Source: Arthrinium phaeospermum
Lineage: Eukaryota; Ascomycota; Sordariomycetes; Amphisphaeriales; Apiosporaceae
Reading direction: 5' to 3'
Assembly (NCBI GenBank): GCA_006503535.1
Contig: QYRS01000010.1
Span: 2,046,001 to 2,110,000 of the forward strand
Length of the DNA stretch: 64,000 nt
This document shows, piece after piece, positions 22,244 to 33,370 of this stretch. Made by a program: the position numbers and the translations under genes. A model generated the notes under the pieces. It was not told the origin of the DNA. It ran no database searches and saw only the letters and a program-made list of their open reading frames with translations. Positions within the stretch are counted from its first letter, which is position 1; every line of letters starts with the position of its first letter.

Positions 22244-24350
22244 ATGTCCCAAGACGAAATCGCTGCCAAGTCAGCACCGCCCGCCGCAACGGCTCGGCCG
22301 CACAATATGGAGGAGGGATCTGGCGATGTGGAGAAGCAAGACCCAGCGACCACTCGTACGGTCGACGACAGCCCAACCGTGACGTCTAGCAGCACGCAAC
22401 AACCTAGTCTCACCGGCTTACCTTTCATACTGCTGTTAGTTTCCGTCTTCCTGGCAATTCTGCAGATTGCCTTGAATGCTACCATAACTTCCACGGTGTG
22501 TAACCCATGCTATGACCGTGTTCGCTCATCTAACGCCGCTTCCTCCAAGGTGATACCCATCATCACAGATGAGTTCCACAGCGCCGCCGACGTGGGCTGG
22601 TATGCCTCGTCCTATTTCGTCACGACGTACGTAGACCCGAGTGACCCCTATACGATGCTTAACAATCGCCCTAGTGTAAGTACTTGCTGACGAAGCGAAA
22701 AGATGCGCCGTATCGCCTCTTACGGGGAAGCTCTTCCGGTTCTTCAATGCCAAAGCGACATTCATCGCCTTCCTGGCCATCTACTTCATCGGCTCCCTCC
22801 TGGCCGGCCTCGCGCGCTCCTCGGCCATGTTCATCGGCGCCCGCGCGATCGCGGGCGTGGGCGGCTCGGGCCTCCTGACCGGCAGCATGACCTTGATCGC
22901 CATGTCAGTCCCGATCGGGAAGCGGTCCGTCGTCAACGGCATTCTCATGGGCCTTTTCGCCACGTTCCAGGCGGTCGGTCCCGTCATCGGCGGCGCTCTG
23001 ACGGCCGGTGCTTCCTGGCGGTGGTGCTTTTACATGTTCGTCCGAGTTTCGCCCATTTGCCTTCATGCAAGGAATAACCCCTGAACTGACAAGAGCGTAG
23101 CAACCTGCCACTGGGCGGTGCCGTCATGATCTTCGTTGGTCTGTTCGTAAAGATCCCTGGCATTAGGACCCCAGCAAAGCCAACTCCTGAAAAGGCAGTC
23201 ATCCCCTTAACCCTCTACGAGAAGCTGCTCCAGATCGACCTAGTGGGCCTGCTCACCTTCGCGCTCGCCACGGCGCTGTTCCTTGTCGGCCTGCAGTGGG
23301 GCGGTACCACATACGCCTGGGACTCGGGCATGGTGCTTGGCTTCATGATCAGCGGGGTCGCCTGCTTCGGCCTGTTGAGTGTCTGGTTCTGGCACAAAGG
23401 CGAGGCCGCGTTGATCCCCACCAAGTTCTTCAAGGTGCGCGTCCTCAACATGATCAGCCTCACGGCCGTCGTCCAGGCCGGCGGCACCTTCACCGCGCTC
23501 TACTGGTACCCCATCTGGTTCCAGGCCGTCAAGGGAGCCAGCGCCCTGCAGAGCGGCACCATGCTGCTGCCCATGATCCTCTCGCAGCTCGTCTTTTCTG
23601 TCATCAGCGGTGGTCTCGTGCAGAAGACCGGCTACTATCTGCCCGAGGTCGTCGCAGGCAACGTCTTCATCGCCCTCGGTTCTGGCCTCACGACCATGTT
23701 TGAACCTTCCACCAAGGCGGGCGAGTGGATAGGGTACCAGATCCTAGTGGGTGCGGGCAGAGGAATGGCGCTTCAAGTGGTAAGTCAAGAGATGGGCCCA
23801 AGTGCTATTGACTGGCCGTAATATACTCACTCGTGCGACTGATGTTGTAGCTGATTACTGCCATGCAAGCGAATGTTCCCAGCGAGGACGCATCCATCGC
23901 CTCGGCTTACGGCATGTTTGCCCAGTTCTTTGGCGGAGCACTGTTCAATTGCGTAGCTAAGACCATCATGACCTCGTCGCTTCCCCCGGCCCTTGCCAGA
24001 TATGCGCCTGACGTCGACCCGAGAGTATTTGCCAACATCGGAATCACCGAGGCGCGCGAGGTCGTGCCGGCTGCTCAGCTTCCCGGGGTGTTACTCGCAT
24101 ACAACAAAGCGATCGTCAACGTATTTGTGAGTTTGTTCGCGTACCCTTAAGATAAGGGGCGAAATAACGGTTACTAAATACAACTTGACTACAGTATCTG
24201 CAGCTAGCAGCATCGTGTGTCTCGTTTCTAACAGGCTTTGGCGTGGGCTGGAAGAATCTCAAGAAGGTGGACAAGGAGAGGGCCAATGAGGAAGCAAGTG
24301 CGGTTCCAGTCGGCGAACCCTACCAAAGCAAGGACTCGCTGAAAGAATAG
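22244..24350 (+). CDS. MFS multidrug/metabolite exporter (DHA2-type, about 14 TM)
   Basis: Exons 22244-22495, 22550-22626, 22703-23035, 23101-23779, 23851-24126 and 24195-24350 give 590 residues, and all five introns close in phase. After a 60-residue polar N-terminus come the first TM (FILLLVSVFLAILQIALNATI), the motif-C-like stretch AVGPVIGGAL (intact GPxxGG) and the family block ITDEFHSAADVGWYASSYFVT. TPLTGK-like text (VSPLTGKLFRFFNAK), GARAIAGVGGSGLLTG, WRWCFYINLPLGG and about 14 hydrophobic segments also fit. The last exon ends in a charged cytosolic tail. These traits mark the proton-antiport drug/toxin efflux branch of the major facilitator superfamily, at the plasma membrane. It faces the regulator gene and converges with the monooxygenase gene, ending 99 bp from it. 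Substrate unknown. Confidence 0.92.
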
Positions 24351-24449
24351 GCCAACCATTGTTAAAACTTCCATATCCAGGGACAATGTGCGACGCGTTC
24401 GGGTATTCAGAAAAGCAAGACCCCCTCATAGCAGAACACTTACTGCCAA

Positions 24450-26007
24450 TCAGACGTCCTTCTTTGACGAAGGGATGGTATACTTCATACCCTTCGTGAT
24501 GCTCCCGAACCACAACTGCCAAGTATCGAACACGGGGCTGATGCGTCCATACCACGGCGAGTCGCCGGTGATCAACGGAAGACGATCCTTCGCATTCTGA
24601 AAGTACGTCGAGCTGTGAGATACGACCGGTTTCGCGCGCGCCTTGTCGGCCTCGTCGTACACGGGCACTACCGACGTCGCCCCGATGCGCTTCATGTGCT
24701 TGTATACGCGCAGAATGAGCCGCACGGTCGCGTCGGCGCCGAGCGTCCATGATGACGTCGTGTAGCCCGTCACGGACCCGGCGTTGGGAAGGTTTGTCAG
24801 CATGGCCCCCTTCCAGACGTATTGTTCCGAGATCTTGACCGGGACGCCGTCCACGACTGGCGTCCTCCCACCCAGGAGTTCCACATGGAGTCCTATGTCA
24901 CCAATATCAACTTAGCGATCCGAGATACTTATATCTGTAACATTAGAATGGCAAATTCATGAAGTACTTACCCGTAGCTGTGACGATAATATCCGCCTCA
25001 ATCTTCTGTCCCGACTTGGTCACGATGCCATCCTCCACCACAGTCTCGATCCTGTCCGTCACGATATCGCAATTGTCCCGATGTAGCGCCTTGAAGAACT
25101 CGTTGTCGGGCGTCAGGCAGAGCCGCTGGTCGAACGGCGGGTAGCTAGGGTTGAAGTGGACATCGGCCGGCACGGACGTGGGCAGCTGCCGCCGCATCAT
25201 GGCCCGGATGAGCGCCCGGCTCGCGTTGGGGAAGGTAAGACTAAAAACGACGAAGAGCTGCTCCATGACGAAGGCGCGCCACCAGTTGACCGGGTGCGCC
25301 AGCCAGGCGGGTAGGTGCCGCTTGATGAAGGAGCCCGTGGGGCTGACCGAGTCGAGGCTCAGCACGTACGACGGGCTGCGCTGCAGCATGGTGACGTGCG
25401 CCGCCGTCTTGGCCAGCACCGGCACGATGGTGATGGTGGTGGCGCCGGACCCGACGACGACGACGCGTTTACGCGCGTAGTCGAGGGCCTCGGGCCAGAA
25501 CTGGGGGTGGGCGACGACGCCCTGGAACCGGTCGAGGCCCGGGATCTCCGTCTGCAGCGGCTTCTCGTAGTTGTAGTAACCCGTGCAGTTGAGCAGGAAC
25601 TTGGCCTTGAGCGTCTTGCGCTGCGGCTGCTGGCCCGCTAAAACCTCGACTCCCAGCGTCCAGAGCTGCTCCTCGGACGACCAGTCGATGGTGGTGACCC
25701 GGTGCTGGAACTGGATCTTCTGGTCGATCCCCTCGTCGCGCGCGGCGGACTCGATGTACTCCAAGATCAGGGACGCGCTGGCCATGTCCTTCTCGTTCAG
25801 CCACGGGCGCCAGGGGAACCCGAAGAGCGTGAGCTGCGAGTCGGAGCGGATGCCGGGGAACTTGAAGAAGGACCAGGTGCCCCCGATCTTATCGCGCCCC
25901 TCGAGGATAGTCCATGATGCCTCCGGAACCTCTGTCTTCAGGCGATACCCCGTATTGATCCCGGAGAGCCCAGCTCCCACTACAATGAAGTCATAAATCT
26001 CCGGCAT
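24450..26007 (-). CDS. Flavin monooxygenase, Baeyer-Villiger type
   Basis: Exons 26007-24972 and 24892-24450 encode 492 residues; the phase-1 intron (GTAAGT..CATAG) closes exactly. It is a class B flavoprotein monooxygenase. The FAD Rossmann motif GAGLSG lies at residues 11-16. The Baeyer-Villiger fingerprint F-x-G-x3-H-x3-W-P is intact (Phe161, Gly163, His167, Trp171, Pro172). A second, NADPH-binding motif GSGATT follows at about 186-191, and an ATG motif (VTATG) closes the second fold. The length is typical of short fungal and bacterial family members. Reactions of the family insert oxygen next to a ketone or oxidise a heteroatom. Its place between an exporter gene and a SnoaL-like gene suggests tailoring or detoxification of a small molecule; the substrate is not predictable. 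Confidence 0.92.
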
Positions 26008-26565
26008 TTTGCTCCGCTCTTAGCAATACCACCTGAGAAACCGGTGTGAGTGGAAGGAAAATTGGCCATGAAAAGTGAAATTTTGACACAAAAGCAATAA
26101 GTATCAGAAGGAACTCATCCCAACATATCTCGGTTTCGCAATCGTTCAAGGTCCAAACGAGCGGTCTGTACCCACACCTACGAGATGGCCCCTGATTCGC
26201 AAACTCTTTTCTATTGTATTCACAAATTGCCCGTGCTTATTAATAGTAGCACGTCTCAAGTCTTTACTTGAAGATGTGAAGACTAAAGATCTGCAGGCCT
26301 GGAGCGTTGGCAGCATAGGATGGCGGGGTGGATGACGCCAGAGAACGAGCGGGACCTGAGCTAGTGTGCCAGTACTACAGTAACCAGACGCGGAGAGAGA
26401 TGTCCGACAGACATTGACTGAACTGCCACCTGAACTGCAGTCCAAGCGCAGTGTATAAACTGCCCCGAGAAAGTGGCCAGGTTTATCTCGGGCTGCGACG
26501 TTTTTAAACACATGTAACCTTGACACGGCAAATACTCAATTCGAGGAGATTGTCGACGTAGGCCA
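26008..26565. other. Intergenic, promoter side of the monooxygenase gene
   Basis: No supportable gene. A 126-codon minus-strand frame (26146-26526) has no family pattern. AT-richer blocks near 26080-26260 fit upstream DNA. Confidence 0.4.
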
Positions 26566-27138
26566 TTAGGCATGGATTTCCACCTTGTAGAAGATGAATT
26601 GAACCCGATCAGCATCCTCCTTCACTCTGGCATGTGCCGTCCAGCGCGCCGCCTTCGTCTCGCCCGTTTTCAACCCATATTTCACCTGTCCAGTAAGCAT
26701 GAAATGCCGCTCTCCTTTCTCATCGGGTTTGCTCTTCGTGTCCTCAGAGAAGCTGTACAGAGTATGTTTTCTCGAAACCACTTTGTCCCACATTCGGCCG
26801 CGAAGTTGACGAATCTCTGGCGGCGCGCCGAAGCAGTTAGCCGGCAGGTCTCGTTCGGGTTCGTAATACAACCCCGTGAGCATCAGGCGTAGTTATTCCG
26901 ACAGAGCAGAAACTGTAAGAAGAAAGACTCTTCCGTGGCATGTCTACTCACTCTCCGTTCCCTGTGCTTCGTCGTCACCCATGATGAGCGTGGCTTCTGG
27001 GCAAAAGCACTGAACCCATTCCTCGTTCCTGGCTGCATCGTCAGAGAGCCGGAAGAAGCCGGGTATGAAGTCGCGGAGTTTATCAGTTGCTGGAACAGTC
27101 GATGGGAACTCCAGCTCGTATTCGGATGATGCAGCCAT
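26566..27138 (-). CDS. SnoaL/NTF2-like small protein
   Basis: Exons 27138-26952 and 26816-26566 give 145 residues, with a 135-nt intron (GTGAGT..GCCAG) that closes in phase. The protein starts MAASSEYELEFPSTV and reads as a cone-shaped NTF2-like fold: a helix (KLRDFIPGFFRLSDD), WVQCFCPEATLIMGDDEAQG, then IRQLRGRMWDKVVSRKHTLY, HFMLTGQVKYGLKTGE and ARWTAHARV, ending VQFIFYKVEIHA. This pattern is common in fungal SnoaL-like proteins that act as small cyclases, isomerases or ligand-binding partners. The alternative of starting the last exon at 26883 fails because the frame upstream is blocked by a stop, so the longer intron is preferred. It lies on the same strand as the monooxygenase gene, 560 bp upstream of it. 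Confidence 0.78.
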
Positions 27139-27358
27139 GATTGAAGGCTTAATATATTGACAGCTGGGTTGGTGGATGTCATTGAGGAGGGGCAATAAAT
27201 CTTTGGGGGCAGTTCAGTAGATGCACTGAGTAACGACAGTGCCCCACCAGCGTGGTGAAGTAGCGAACGCACTGGAGGGATCATCAAACCGATCATGGAA
27301 GTTTTCGGAAACTCGAACAATTGTCGATTAACATGAGCAACGCATAAATTGTCCGTTA

Positions 27359-27991
27359 TTATTCACTGCCTGGCCCGTTGGCCATCAAGGCACGATCAAG
27401 AATCTCACTAATCACCGGCTCTTTACGCGCATTGTACTCCCCCATCGTCTCCCCCGCACCGCAACAGGCCGCCATCGCCTCGCGCTTGGCCCGCGCATAC
27501 AGCTCCCGATCCCGCCCGTGGGCGCGCAGCCAGTCCCGAAAGAGGCAATGGCGCGCGACCTCCGGGCAGCCGGGCCCGTAGACGTGCAGGTTGGCCCAGA
27601 CGGGCGGGCCGTCGCGGCCGAAGAAGCGGTGCTGGTGCGACCCGGGCGACAGGTCGCGGAAGTAGAAGACGAACCCGGCCGCTTTCTCGAGACGTTCCAC
27701 GTACGCTGCCTCGTCGCTCGGGTCCGCCACCGTCAGGTCGATGTCGATGACGTCCTTGGCCGGCAGGCCGGGGACGCTGGTCGAGCCCACGTGCTCAACC
27801 GCCAGGGCGCGGTCGTCGCCGAGGGCGTCGCGGATCTGCTGTGCCAGGGCGGCGAAGGTCGAGGCCCAGTCCGGACTAGAATCGACGATTTGGAGGGGCT
27901 TCTTGTTCCGTGGGCCCGCTACCATTTGGACCCCGCTCATGTCGGCGTTGTGGAGGGGCTTTGTCGCTTCGGATGTTAATGGCATCATCAT
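27359..27991 (-). CDS. GrpB/UPF0157 nucleotidyltransferase-like protein
   Basis: Single exon of 210 residues from the first ATG of an MMMPLTSEATK start. The open frame continues upstream only without an ATG. The family core is plain: ALAVEHVGSTSVPGLPAKDVIDIDL (GSTSVPGL plus the DIDL acidic pair), followed by AAYVERLEKAAGFVFYFRD, HQHRFFGR, and the C-terminal LFRDWLRAHGRDRELYARAKREA helix. GrpB proteins have a minimal nucleotidyltransferase fold of unclear cellular role. In bacteria, related domains can be fused to dephospho-CoA kinase. About 40 residues before the core are poorly conserved and may be linker. Confidence 0.88.
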   Translation of the reverse strand: MMMPLTSEATKPLHNADMSGVQMVAGPRNKKPLQIVDSSPDWASTFAALAQQIRDALGDDRALAVEHVGSTSVPGLPAKDVIDIDLTVADPSDEAAYVERLEKAAGFVFYFRDLSPGSHQHRFFGRDGPPVWANLHVYGPGCPEVARHCLFRDWLRAHGRDRELYARAKREAMAACCGAGETMGEYNARKEPVISEILDRALMANGPGSE

Positions 27992-28581
27992 ACGATCGAC
28001 AGCTCCACGATGTAGGTTGTATGCGGGCTGGATATAGACGTCTTTTAGGCGGTTCTGCAAGAAGTTGCCAGCTTTATGTAAGGACCTACCTGAACATCAT
28101 ATTTTGGTACGTCCGACCGGTGTAAGTGAACCAGGTACGGAGTTAACCCCTTGAAATTGGTGTCGGAGTACTGAAGGCGATCCTGCTTGCTGAATGGCAG
28201 TTACTACCGAATTCCGATTGGGATTCCGAGCTAACGTCCACTGAAACCCCGCCATTTGGGGGAGTACAAGCAACAACACCATACCCTCGATTCTGTTACG
28301 ATGCCGATGCGACTGACCCGTAGTATTCTTCGGGAAGTTCATGTTACAGCTTCTCATTAACGCCTTCAAGATCTGTCTATTGAATTTAGCAGAATGACTG
28401 CGGCGAGTCTGCGTTACGGTGATGTGCTGCTACCTGGCACGTTTTGCGGTGAGACTGTGGGGGAACTCCCAGGGCCTAGAACAAGCGGGCGGATCCGGGC
28501 CAGAACCTCCGTGGTATAAGTAGACGATGGCTCAGCACCTCTTCGCCCCATCTTCCAGCTACGTCTCTGTGTCTTTTCGAA
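27992..28581. other. Divergent intergenic region, no gene seen
   Basis: This lies between the GrpB-like gene (minus) and the SET-domain gene (plus), and probably holds both promoters. Short frames have no recognisable content. Confidence 0.4.
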
Positions 28582-29800
28582 ATGGGTGAAATTGAGGCAT
28601 TCGTTCATTTGTCCGAACGCCAAGGCGTCCAGTTGAATGGAATCGAACCGGCCAGGATTCCCGGGAGGGGGATTGGCGTCGTGGCCACGCGCTCATTAAA
28701 GGTACCGACGAAAGCCATTAGATCCGGCCTCTTCCCATTCTTCACCGACCATTCCCTTTAGTAATTGGAATGGTATACTGAAACTCGCTCTTCATCAGGA
28801 GGGAGAGGCCATCCTCGAGATCCCCATGGAAGCCGTCCGCAGTCTGCACTCTATATCAGAAACGGTATCGAGTCAGCTGCCCGCCGGACTACCCTTCCAC
28901 GGCGTCTTGGCTGCCGATTTAGCCCTGGACAAGAGCGCCGGCTTCGCATCTTGGAAAAAGCTTCTCCCCACCAGGACCGACTTCGCGGCCTCCATGCCCT
29001 TTACATGGCCGGAAGAACTTCAGAAACTTCTTCCCAAAGGCGCGGGCGAGATCGTACAGAAGCAGCACGCCAAATTCAAGCGCCAGTGGGGCGCCGTCGC
29101 CAAGGCTTTCCCGTCCCTGACTAGGGACGAGTACCTGTACTTCTGGCTGCTGGTCAACACCCGGACATTTTACCTCGAAACCCCGGAGCTGGAGGCGTTC
29201 CCGTGGGAAGACAGGCTGGCCCTGCTCCCTATCGCGGACCTGTTCAACCACGCCGACCAGGGCTGCCATGTCGCCTACTCGGCCGAGGAGGGCTACACGA
29301 TCACGGCCAGTCGCCGGTACGAAGCCGGGGAGGAGGTGTTCGCTTCGTACGGCGACCATTCCAACGACCTGTTGCTGGCCGAGTACGGCTTCGTGATGGC
29401 TGAGAACAAGTGGGACGCTGTCTGCCTAGACGAGGTGATCATGCCACGATTGAAGCAGGCCCAAAGGAAGGAACTGGAGAGCAACGGGCACGGAGGCCCT
29501 TACATGTTGGCTTCCGGATCAGAGCCTTCTCGCCCTTTGGTGGCAGTATTACAAATGCTCGCCTCTTCAGGTGAATCCTCGCCTGCTTCATACGATGACA
29601 CAGATGAGGTGCCGATACTGGACGCCGGGGCTGAAAACCTTCTGAAAGTGCTGCTCAACGAAGCTTCGGAGACAGCTCAACGGGTAATGCACAAAGTGCA
29701 TGATTTGCGGGTTGGGGAGCCGATGCAGCGAGACATGCTCTACCATCGCTGGCAACAAATAGAAAGCATCCTCTCACAGGCGATAGGTCGCTTCAATTGA
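28582..29800 (+). CDS. SET-domain lysine methyltransferase, RKM/SETD-type
   Basis: Exons 28582-28701 and 28799-29800 encode 373 residues; the 97-nt intron is phase 0. The N-terminal SET segment is GIEPARIPGRGIGVVATR, continued in exon 2 by EGEAILEIPMEAV. A long inserted helical region (iSET) follows. The SET-C region holds the hallmark DLFNHADQGCHVAYS (NH motif) and GEEVFASYGDHSNDLLLAEYGF (the GExxxxSYG pseudoknot and catalytic Tyr). A helical Rubisco-LSMT-like substrate domain follows to the end. This class usually methylates non-histone targets such as ribosomal proteins or elongation factors in the cytosol or nucleus. Specific target unknown. Confidence 0.9.
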
Positions 29801-30536
29801 TCGATGCACCACTGTTTTCCATGCCTAGTTCCATGTTAGACTAGAGAGACTGTCCGGCATGACCCGTATGTGGCATCTTCGCCTGCGAAAATAGGCTTAT
29901 ATCACAGACGGTGGTTGGTTACCCACCCGTTGGGTAACATCGATAGCAAGCAAGTACTTAGTATATGGCCCTTTTGGGTAGTGTGACCTGATCGGCGGGA
30001 GGGGGTTTGACTTTGGTATCCTACCTCAACCAACAGACAAGCGATACTGATCAAAACCTAGCAACACTGATGTGGAGATGCCGAAGACCCCGATGCTGTC
30101 ATTGCAGCATATGCAAGACAGTTTTGGTTTTGCATTACCTCCTCCCGGATCAAGCTTCGGTGGTCGGTATAGGCTCACTGCGCAGCTTGAAAGAGGTGAC
30201 CATCCACGAGGGTACGACTGGGTCAGTTGAGGGGTCTTGTAAGAATGTGGACTGGTTGATGCGAACTATCTTAAATCATCCCATTGACAGACAAGAAGTT
30301 CTATAATTTGATTCAAGCTTATCACAGGAGCATGGTTCTTATCAGATATTCAGGCGTAGAGGTCGCTACGGGACTGGCTTTCCAATTGTTGGCTTCATGG
30401 CGTACAACATGTCGACGGGAAAAGCCTCTTGGAATAAGCTCCGAGGGGCCATCGTTGTGTGGCCATCCGGGTTATTTGCAAATTGGCTTGCCTTGGTTGA
30501 TTTCTGGAACTGTCTGTCGGCCATATATTGATGATA
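29801..30536. other. Intergenic, no gene seen
   Basis: Downstream of the SET gene, with mixed composition and only short frames. The stretch may belong to the decayed locus that follows. Confidence 0.35.
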
Positions 30537-31010
30537 TCAGAAATTGAACACGATAGGGTTAGATCCCGAAACTCCGCCCAATCGGCTAGCGAACTGGCCC
30601 ACGAACCTTGTGACACTGCCGCCCACCGGGTCAGTATCGCCTTCAGCAGCAGAAGAGCTGAAGCTCTCCTTCAAAACGATAACGCCACCGTCTGGCTTTG
30701 CGGCAAGGAACCGGTCCATGCTATTGTGTTCGCCGAAATTGTATCAGTCAAAGAAATTCATATAAATTGCTCTCTCGGATTCGTGAGTCTATGGGAAGCT
30801 AAACCAACATCGCCTGTGAGGACCGTGTTGAGAGTCCGGCGGTTGTTCGTGAAGGATCGATTGGATACCAAGTTCTGGCCAGGAAACCACGGTAACCCTG
30901 CAAATCAATCTTGCAGGTGTCGGCAAGCCCAGCAACGGACGGAACACCGACTAGCATACTGTTTGCAGCAGGTTCAGTCATAAATGAAACTGTCCCCAGA
31001 ATTCGGTTTA
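30537..31010 (-). pseudogene. Relic of an alpha-N-terminal protein methyltransferase (NTM1-like)
   Basis: Two minus-strand pieces in different frames resemble the NTM1/METTL11 family in the correct order. The upstream piece (about 31002-30876) reads NSMLVGVPSVAG then CKIDLQGYRGFLA, like the family's GMLGG..DLQGSRxFL block. The downstream piece (about 30719-30620) reads FLAAKPDGGVIVLKESF then GGSVTRFVGQF, like the family's late GxIVVKEN and DSSVTRxDxxF blocks. The S-adenosylmethionine-binding core expected between them (GxGxGR and the WxxWxxGHL segment, over 100 residues) is missing, and the frames do not join. This reads as a decayed, internally deleted copy. Active family members methylate X-Pro-Lys N-termini. 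The assignment rests on short motifs seen by eye. Confidence 0.45.
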
Positions 31011-31609
31011 CTTCTTGCTCTTCTTGGGGAGATTGCCATCGATCGTCAGGATAGGGTTGAATATTGCAACAATTGCTGATCTTCTGGCGTCGATAAGCTC
31101 CCCGCCCTGAGCACATTAGCTTCAGCAGCAGGTGCCAAACCTACAAGCTCTGGTCAAAATGGCAACACGAAGCGCGAACACGGGGACACTCACTGCTTGA
31201 ACACGAGCAATTGCCCTATCAAAATGCAGCTCTCGAAATTCAACATCCAACCGTTTGAAGCTAATTTAGATGCCCTGGGACTTTGACACGCATTCGTGAC
31301 CGAGCGCAATCATGGGTGGCTCTCACAGTCAAGTGCAATACAGCTGAGTGGAGCACAAGGGCATTCAGCTCGGCCTAAACCGCACCGCCGGCAATTATTT
31401 CAGCCCTATGCCTTCATGCAGGGCATCGCGCTTCGTGCATCCACGTGAAGAGCGGCGGGCACGCTTTCCAGCCCAACGTTTCGCTAGGGCGCCATTCCCA
31501 CTCCAGAAGCAAGTGCGGGGCAGGCATTAGGTGCCATTACCGAGCCGACATACTATCATCTCGGGGTGTCAAGGACGAGTTCTCGTCGCCAACGCCGTCG
31601 TCTCTCATC
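31011..31609. other. Upstream region of the HET-domain gene
   Basis: The frame of the HET gene stays open upstream to 31445 but reads as non-conserved Arg/His-rich text, so it is treated as leader. No other gene is seen. Confidence 0.4.
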
Positions 31610-33370
31610 ATGTGGCTGATTGATACGCGGACCGGCGTGCTGGTTTCCACCATAAACCCGGTCCCGGGTACGTATGTGATACTGTCGCACACGTGGGGCG
31701 CCGCCGAGGAAGAGATCACCTTCCAGGACTTCCAGCGCCATGGAATGGCAAGCCTCACTCCACCCGAAGGGGCCAAGGCCAAAGGGTTCGCCAAGATCGA
31801 GCACACGTGTTCCATTGCCCGCCGCCGTGGCCTCGACTTTGCCTGGATCGATACGTGCTGCATCGACAAGACGAGCAGCGCCGAGCTTTCCGAGGCCATC
31901 AACTCCATGTTCCAGTGGTACAAGGATGCCGCGTTCTGCATTGCGTATCTGCAGGACTTGCCGCCCGAAACGGACTCGTCTCCGCTCGAGACGGAACTTC
32001 CGAAGTGCCGGTGGGTGACCCGGGGTTGGACTCTGCAGGAACTGATTGCGCCCCGAGAAGTCGAGTTTTACGACGAGTCCTGGGAGTTCCGCGGGCTGAA
32101 GTCCACGCCGGCCACGACGCGGCTTCTGGCCGAGGTGACCGGCATCGATGCCGACATCCTCCTCGACAGCACGGACCTGGAAAAAGTACCCATCGCCCGG
32201 CGCATGTCGTGGGCGTCGACCCGCGAGACAACGAGAGTCGAGGACGAAGCGTACTGTCTGCTGGGAATCTTCAACGTGCACATGCCCATGATTTATGGCG
32301 AGGGGCGCAAAGCTTTCCAAAGGCTGCAGGAGGAGATTGCCAAGGACAGCGGCGACCTCTCGCTCTTGGCATGGACGACCTCCCCCTACGACGAAAACGA
32401 CGTCAACCGCGAAGTGTGCCCCCAAGGCCAAAGGTACCATGGGGTTTTCGCCACCTCGCCGATCTATTTCCGGTCGGCCCGCAACATAAAGCATCGCATC
32501 AAGAACTTCTGCGTCGAAAAGGAGTATATGGTGACGAACCGTGGCCTCAAGATCGAGACCGCCCTGGTCATGGACGAGTCCGGCAACGTGGTCTTGAACC
32601 TGGGCGTGTCGCATAGGGACAACTGGAGCCCGACCAATTCGGACGGGTGGAAGGGCATATATCTCTCCAAAACAGCCGACGGCTACGTCCGTTCAAGGCC
32701 ATGGTCACTCTACACTGCGCGGCACCGCCGGTACCTCGCAGACGCGCCCCCCACCGTCCATATCCGCAAACACGTCAGCCCGGCGGAGTCGCAACGGCTC
32801 GAGCAGCGGTTTGCCGGTGGCATACGCGTACGTACGCAGTCCCAGATCCTGAAAGTCGCACCGGTGCACCTCTGGGACCAGACTCGTCGGACCTTCATGC
32901 ACCAGGGCCGGGGCATCAACGCCTGGGTTGTCATCCAGCTCCCGAACCTAGTGCCCGAAAGCAGTAACGGCAGCGGCGCGCCAAAGGGAAAGGGGGCCCA
33001 GCCGAGGCCAACCCGGGCCATCGTCGCTTGCTCAACGATGGGCTACGAGGTCGATCAGGCCGGTCGGCCGGTGTGCACCATTTGGATCGAGGGCCAGGGG
33101 CCATGGCGCAATGCGCTGGGGTTCCTCGAAACGCGCAAGGAGATAGCGGACTACGTCATGGCTGATTACCTTGCCAATCTTATCGCGGCCACGAGCTCGG
33201 ATTTCTCGACCCGTTCGATGAGTGTGCCGTTTTTCGTTGACGGGGCGGGCAACGAGCAGGTTGTCGAAGCGATGCTGAGCGACTGCGAGATTGAGGGCAC
33301 TCGCAGGTACTTTCTCGATATAGCTGTAGAGCTTCGTCCCAAACAGATACCGAAAGAAGAGGAGTCATGA
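31610..33370 (+). CDS. HET-domain protein (heterokaryon incompatibility type)
   Basis: Single exon of 586 residues from MWLIDTRTGVLVSTI, the usual start of HET proteins; an in-frame upstream extension lacks the family pattern. The three HET blocks are clear: YVILSHTWGAAEEEITFQDF (about 22-41), KIEHTCSIARRRGLDFAWID followed by TCCIDKTSSAELSEAINSMF, and WVTRGWTLQELIAPREVEFY. The downstream MSWASTRETTRVEDEAYCLLG and MIYGEGRKAFQRLQEEI are the family's post-HET signature. The C-terminal 300 residues look like the ligand-like half seen in HET-E/HET-D relatives but carry no NACHT or WD repeats. The product is a cytosolic allorecognition/cell-death-type factor by family. Low repeat content and an intact frame suggest it is functional. 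Confidence 0.93.
   Translation: MWLIDTRTGVLVSTINPVPGTYVILSHTWGAAEEEITFQDFQRHGMASLTPPEGAKAKGFAKIEHTCSIARRRGLDFAWIDTCCIDKTSSAELSEAINSMFQWYKDAAFCIAYLQDLPPETDSSPLETELPKCRWVTRGWTLQELIAPREVEFYDESWEFRGLKSTPATTRLLAEVTGIDADILLDSTDLEKVPIARRMSWASTRETTRVEDEAYCLLGIFNVHMPMIYGEGRKAFQRLQEEIAKDSGDLSLLAWTTSPYDENDVNREVCPQGQRYHGVFATSPIYFRSARNIKHRIKNFCVEKEYMVTNRGLKIETALVMDESGNVVLNLGVSHRDNWSPTNSDGWKGIYLSKTADGYVRSRPWSLYTARHRRYLADAPPTVHIRKHVSPAESQRLEQRFAGGIRVRTQSQILKVAPVHLWDQTRRTFMHQGRGINAWVVIQLPNLVPESSNGSGAPKGKGAQPRPTRAIVACSTMGYEVDQAGRPVCTIWIEGQGPWRNALGFLETRKEIADYVMADYLANLIAATSSDFSTRSMSVPFFVDGAGNEQVVEAMLSDCEIEGTRRYFLDIAVELRPKQIPKEEES

Noticed and set aside
26817..26883. Starting the last SnoaL exon at 26883
   Set aside because: A TAA in frame blocks any splice acceptor upstream; the acceptor at 26817-26818 joins in phase and restores the family motif.
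31445..31609. Upstream in-frame extension of the HET gene
   Set aside because: HET proteins usually start MWLI/MRLI, and the extension is not conserved text.
31556..32614. Long minus-strand and alternative plus-strand frames
   Set aside because: Shadows of the HET-domain gene, with no own family content.
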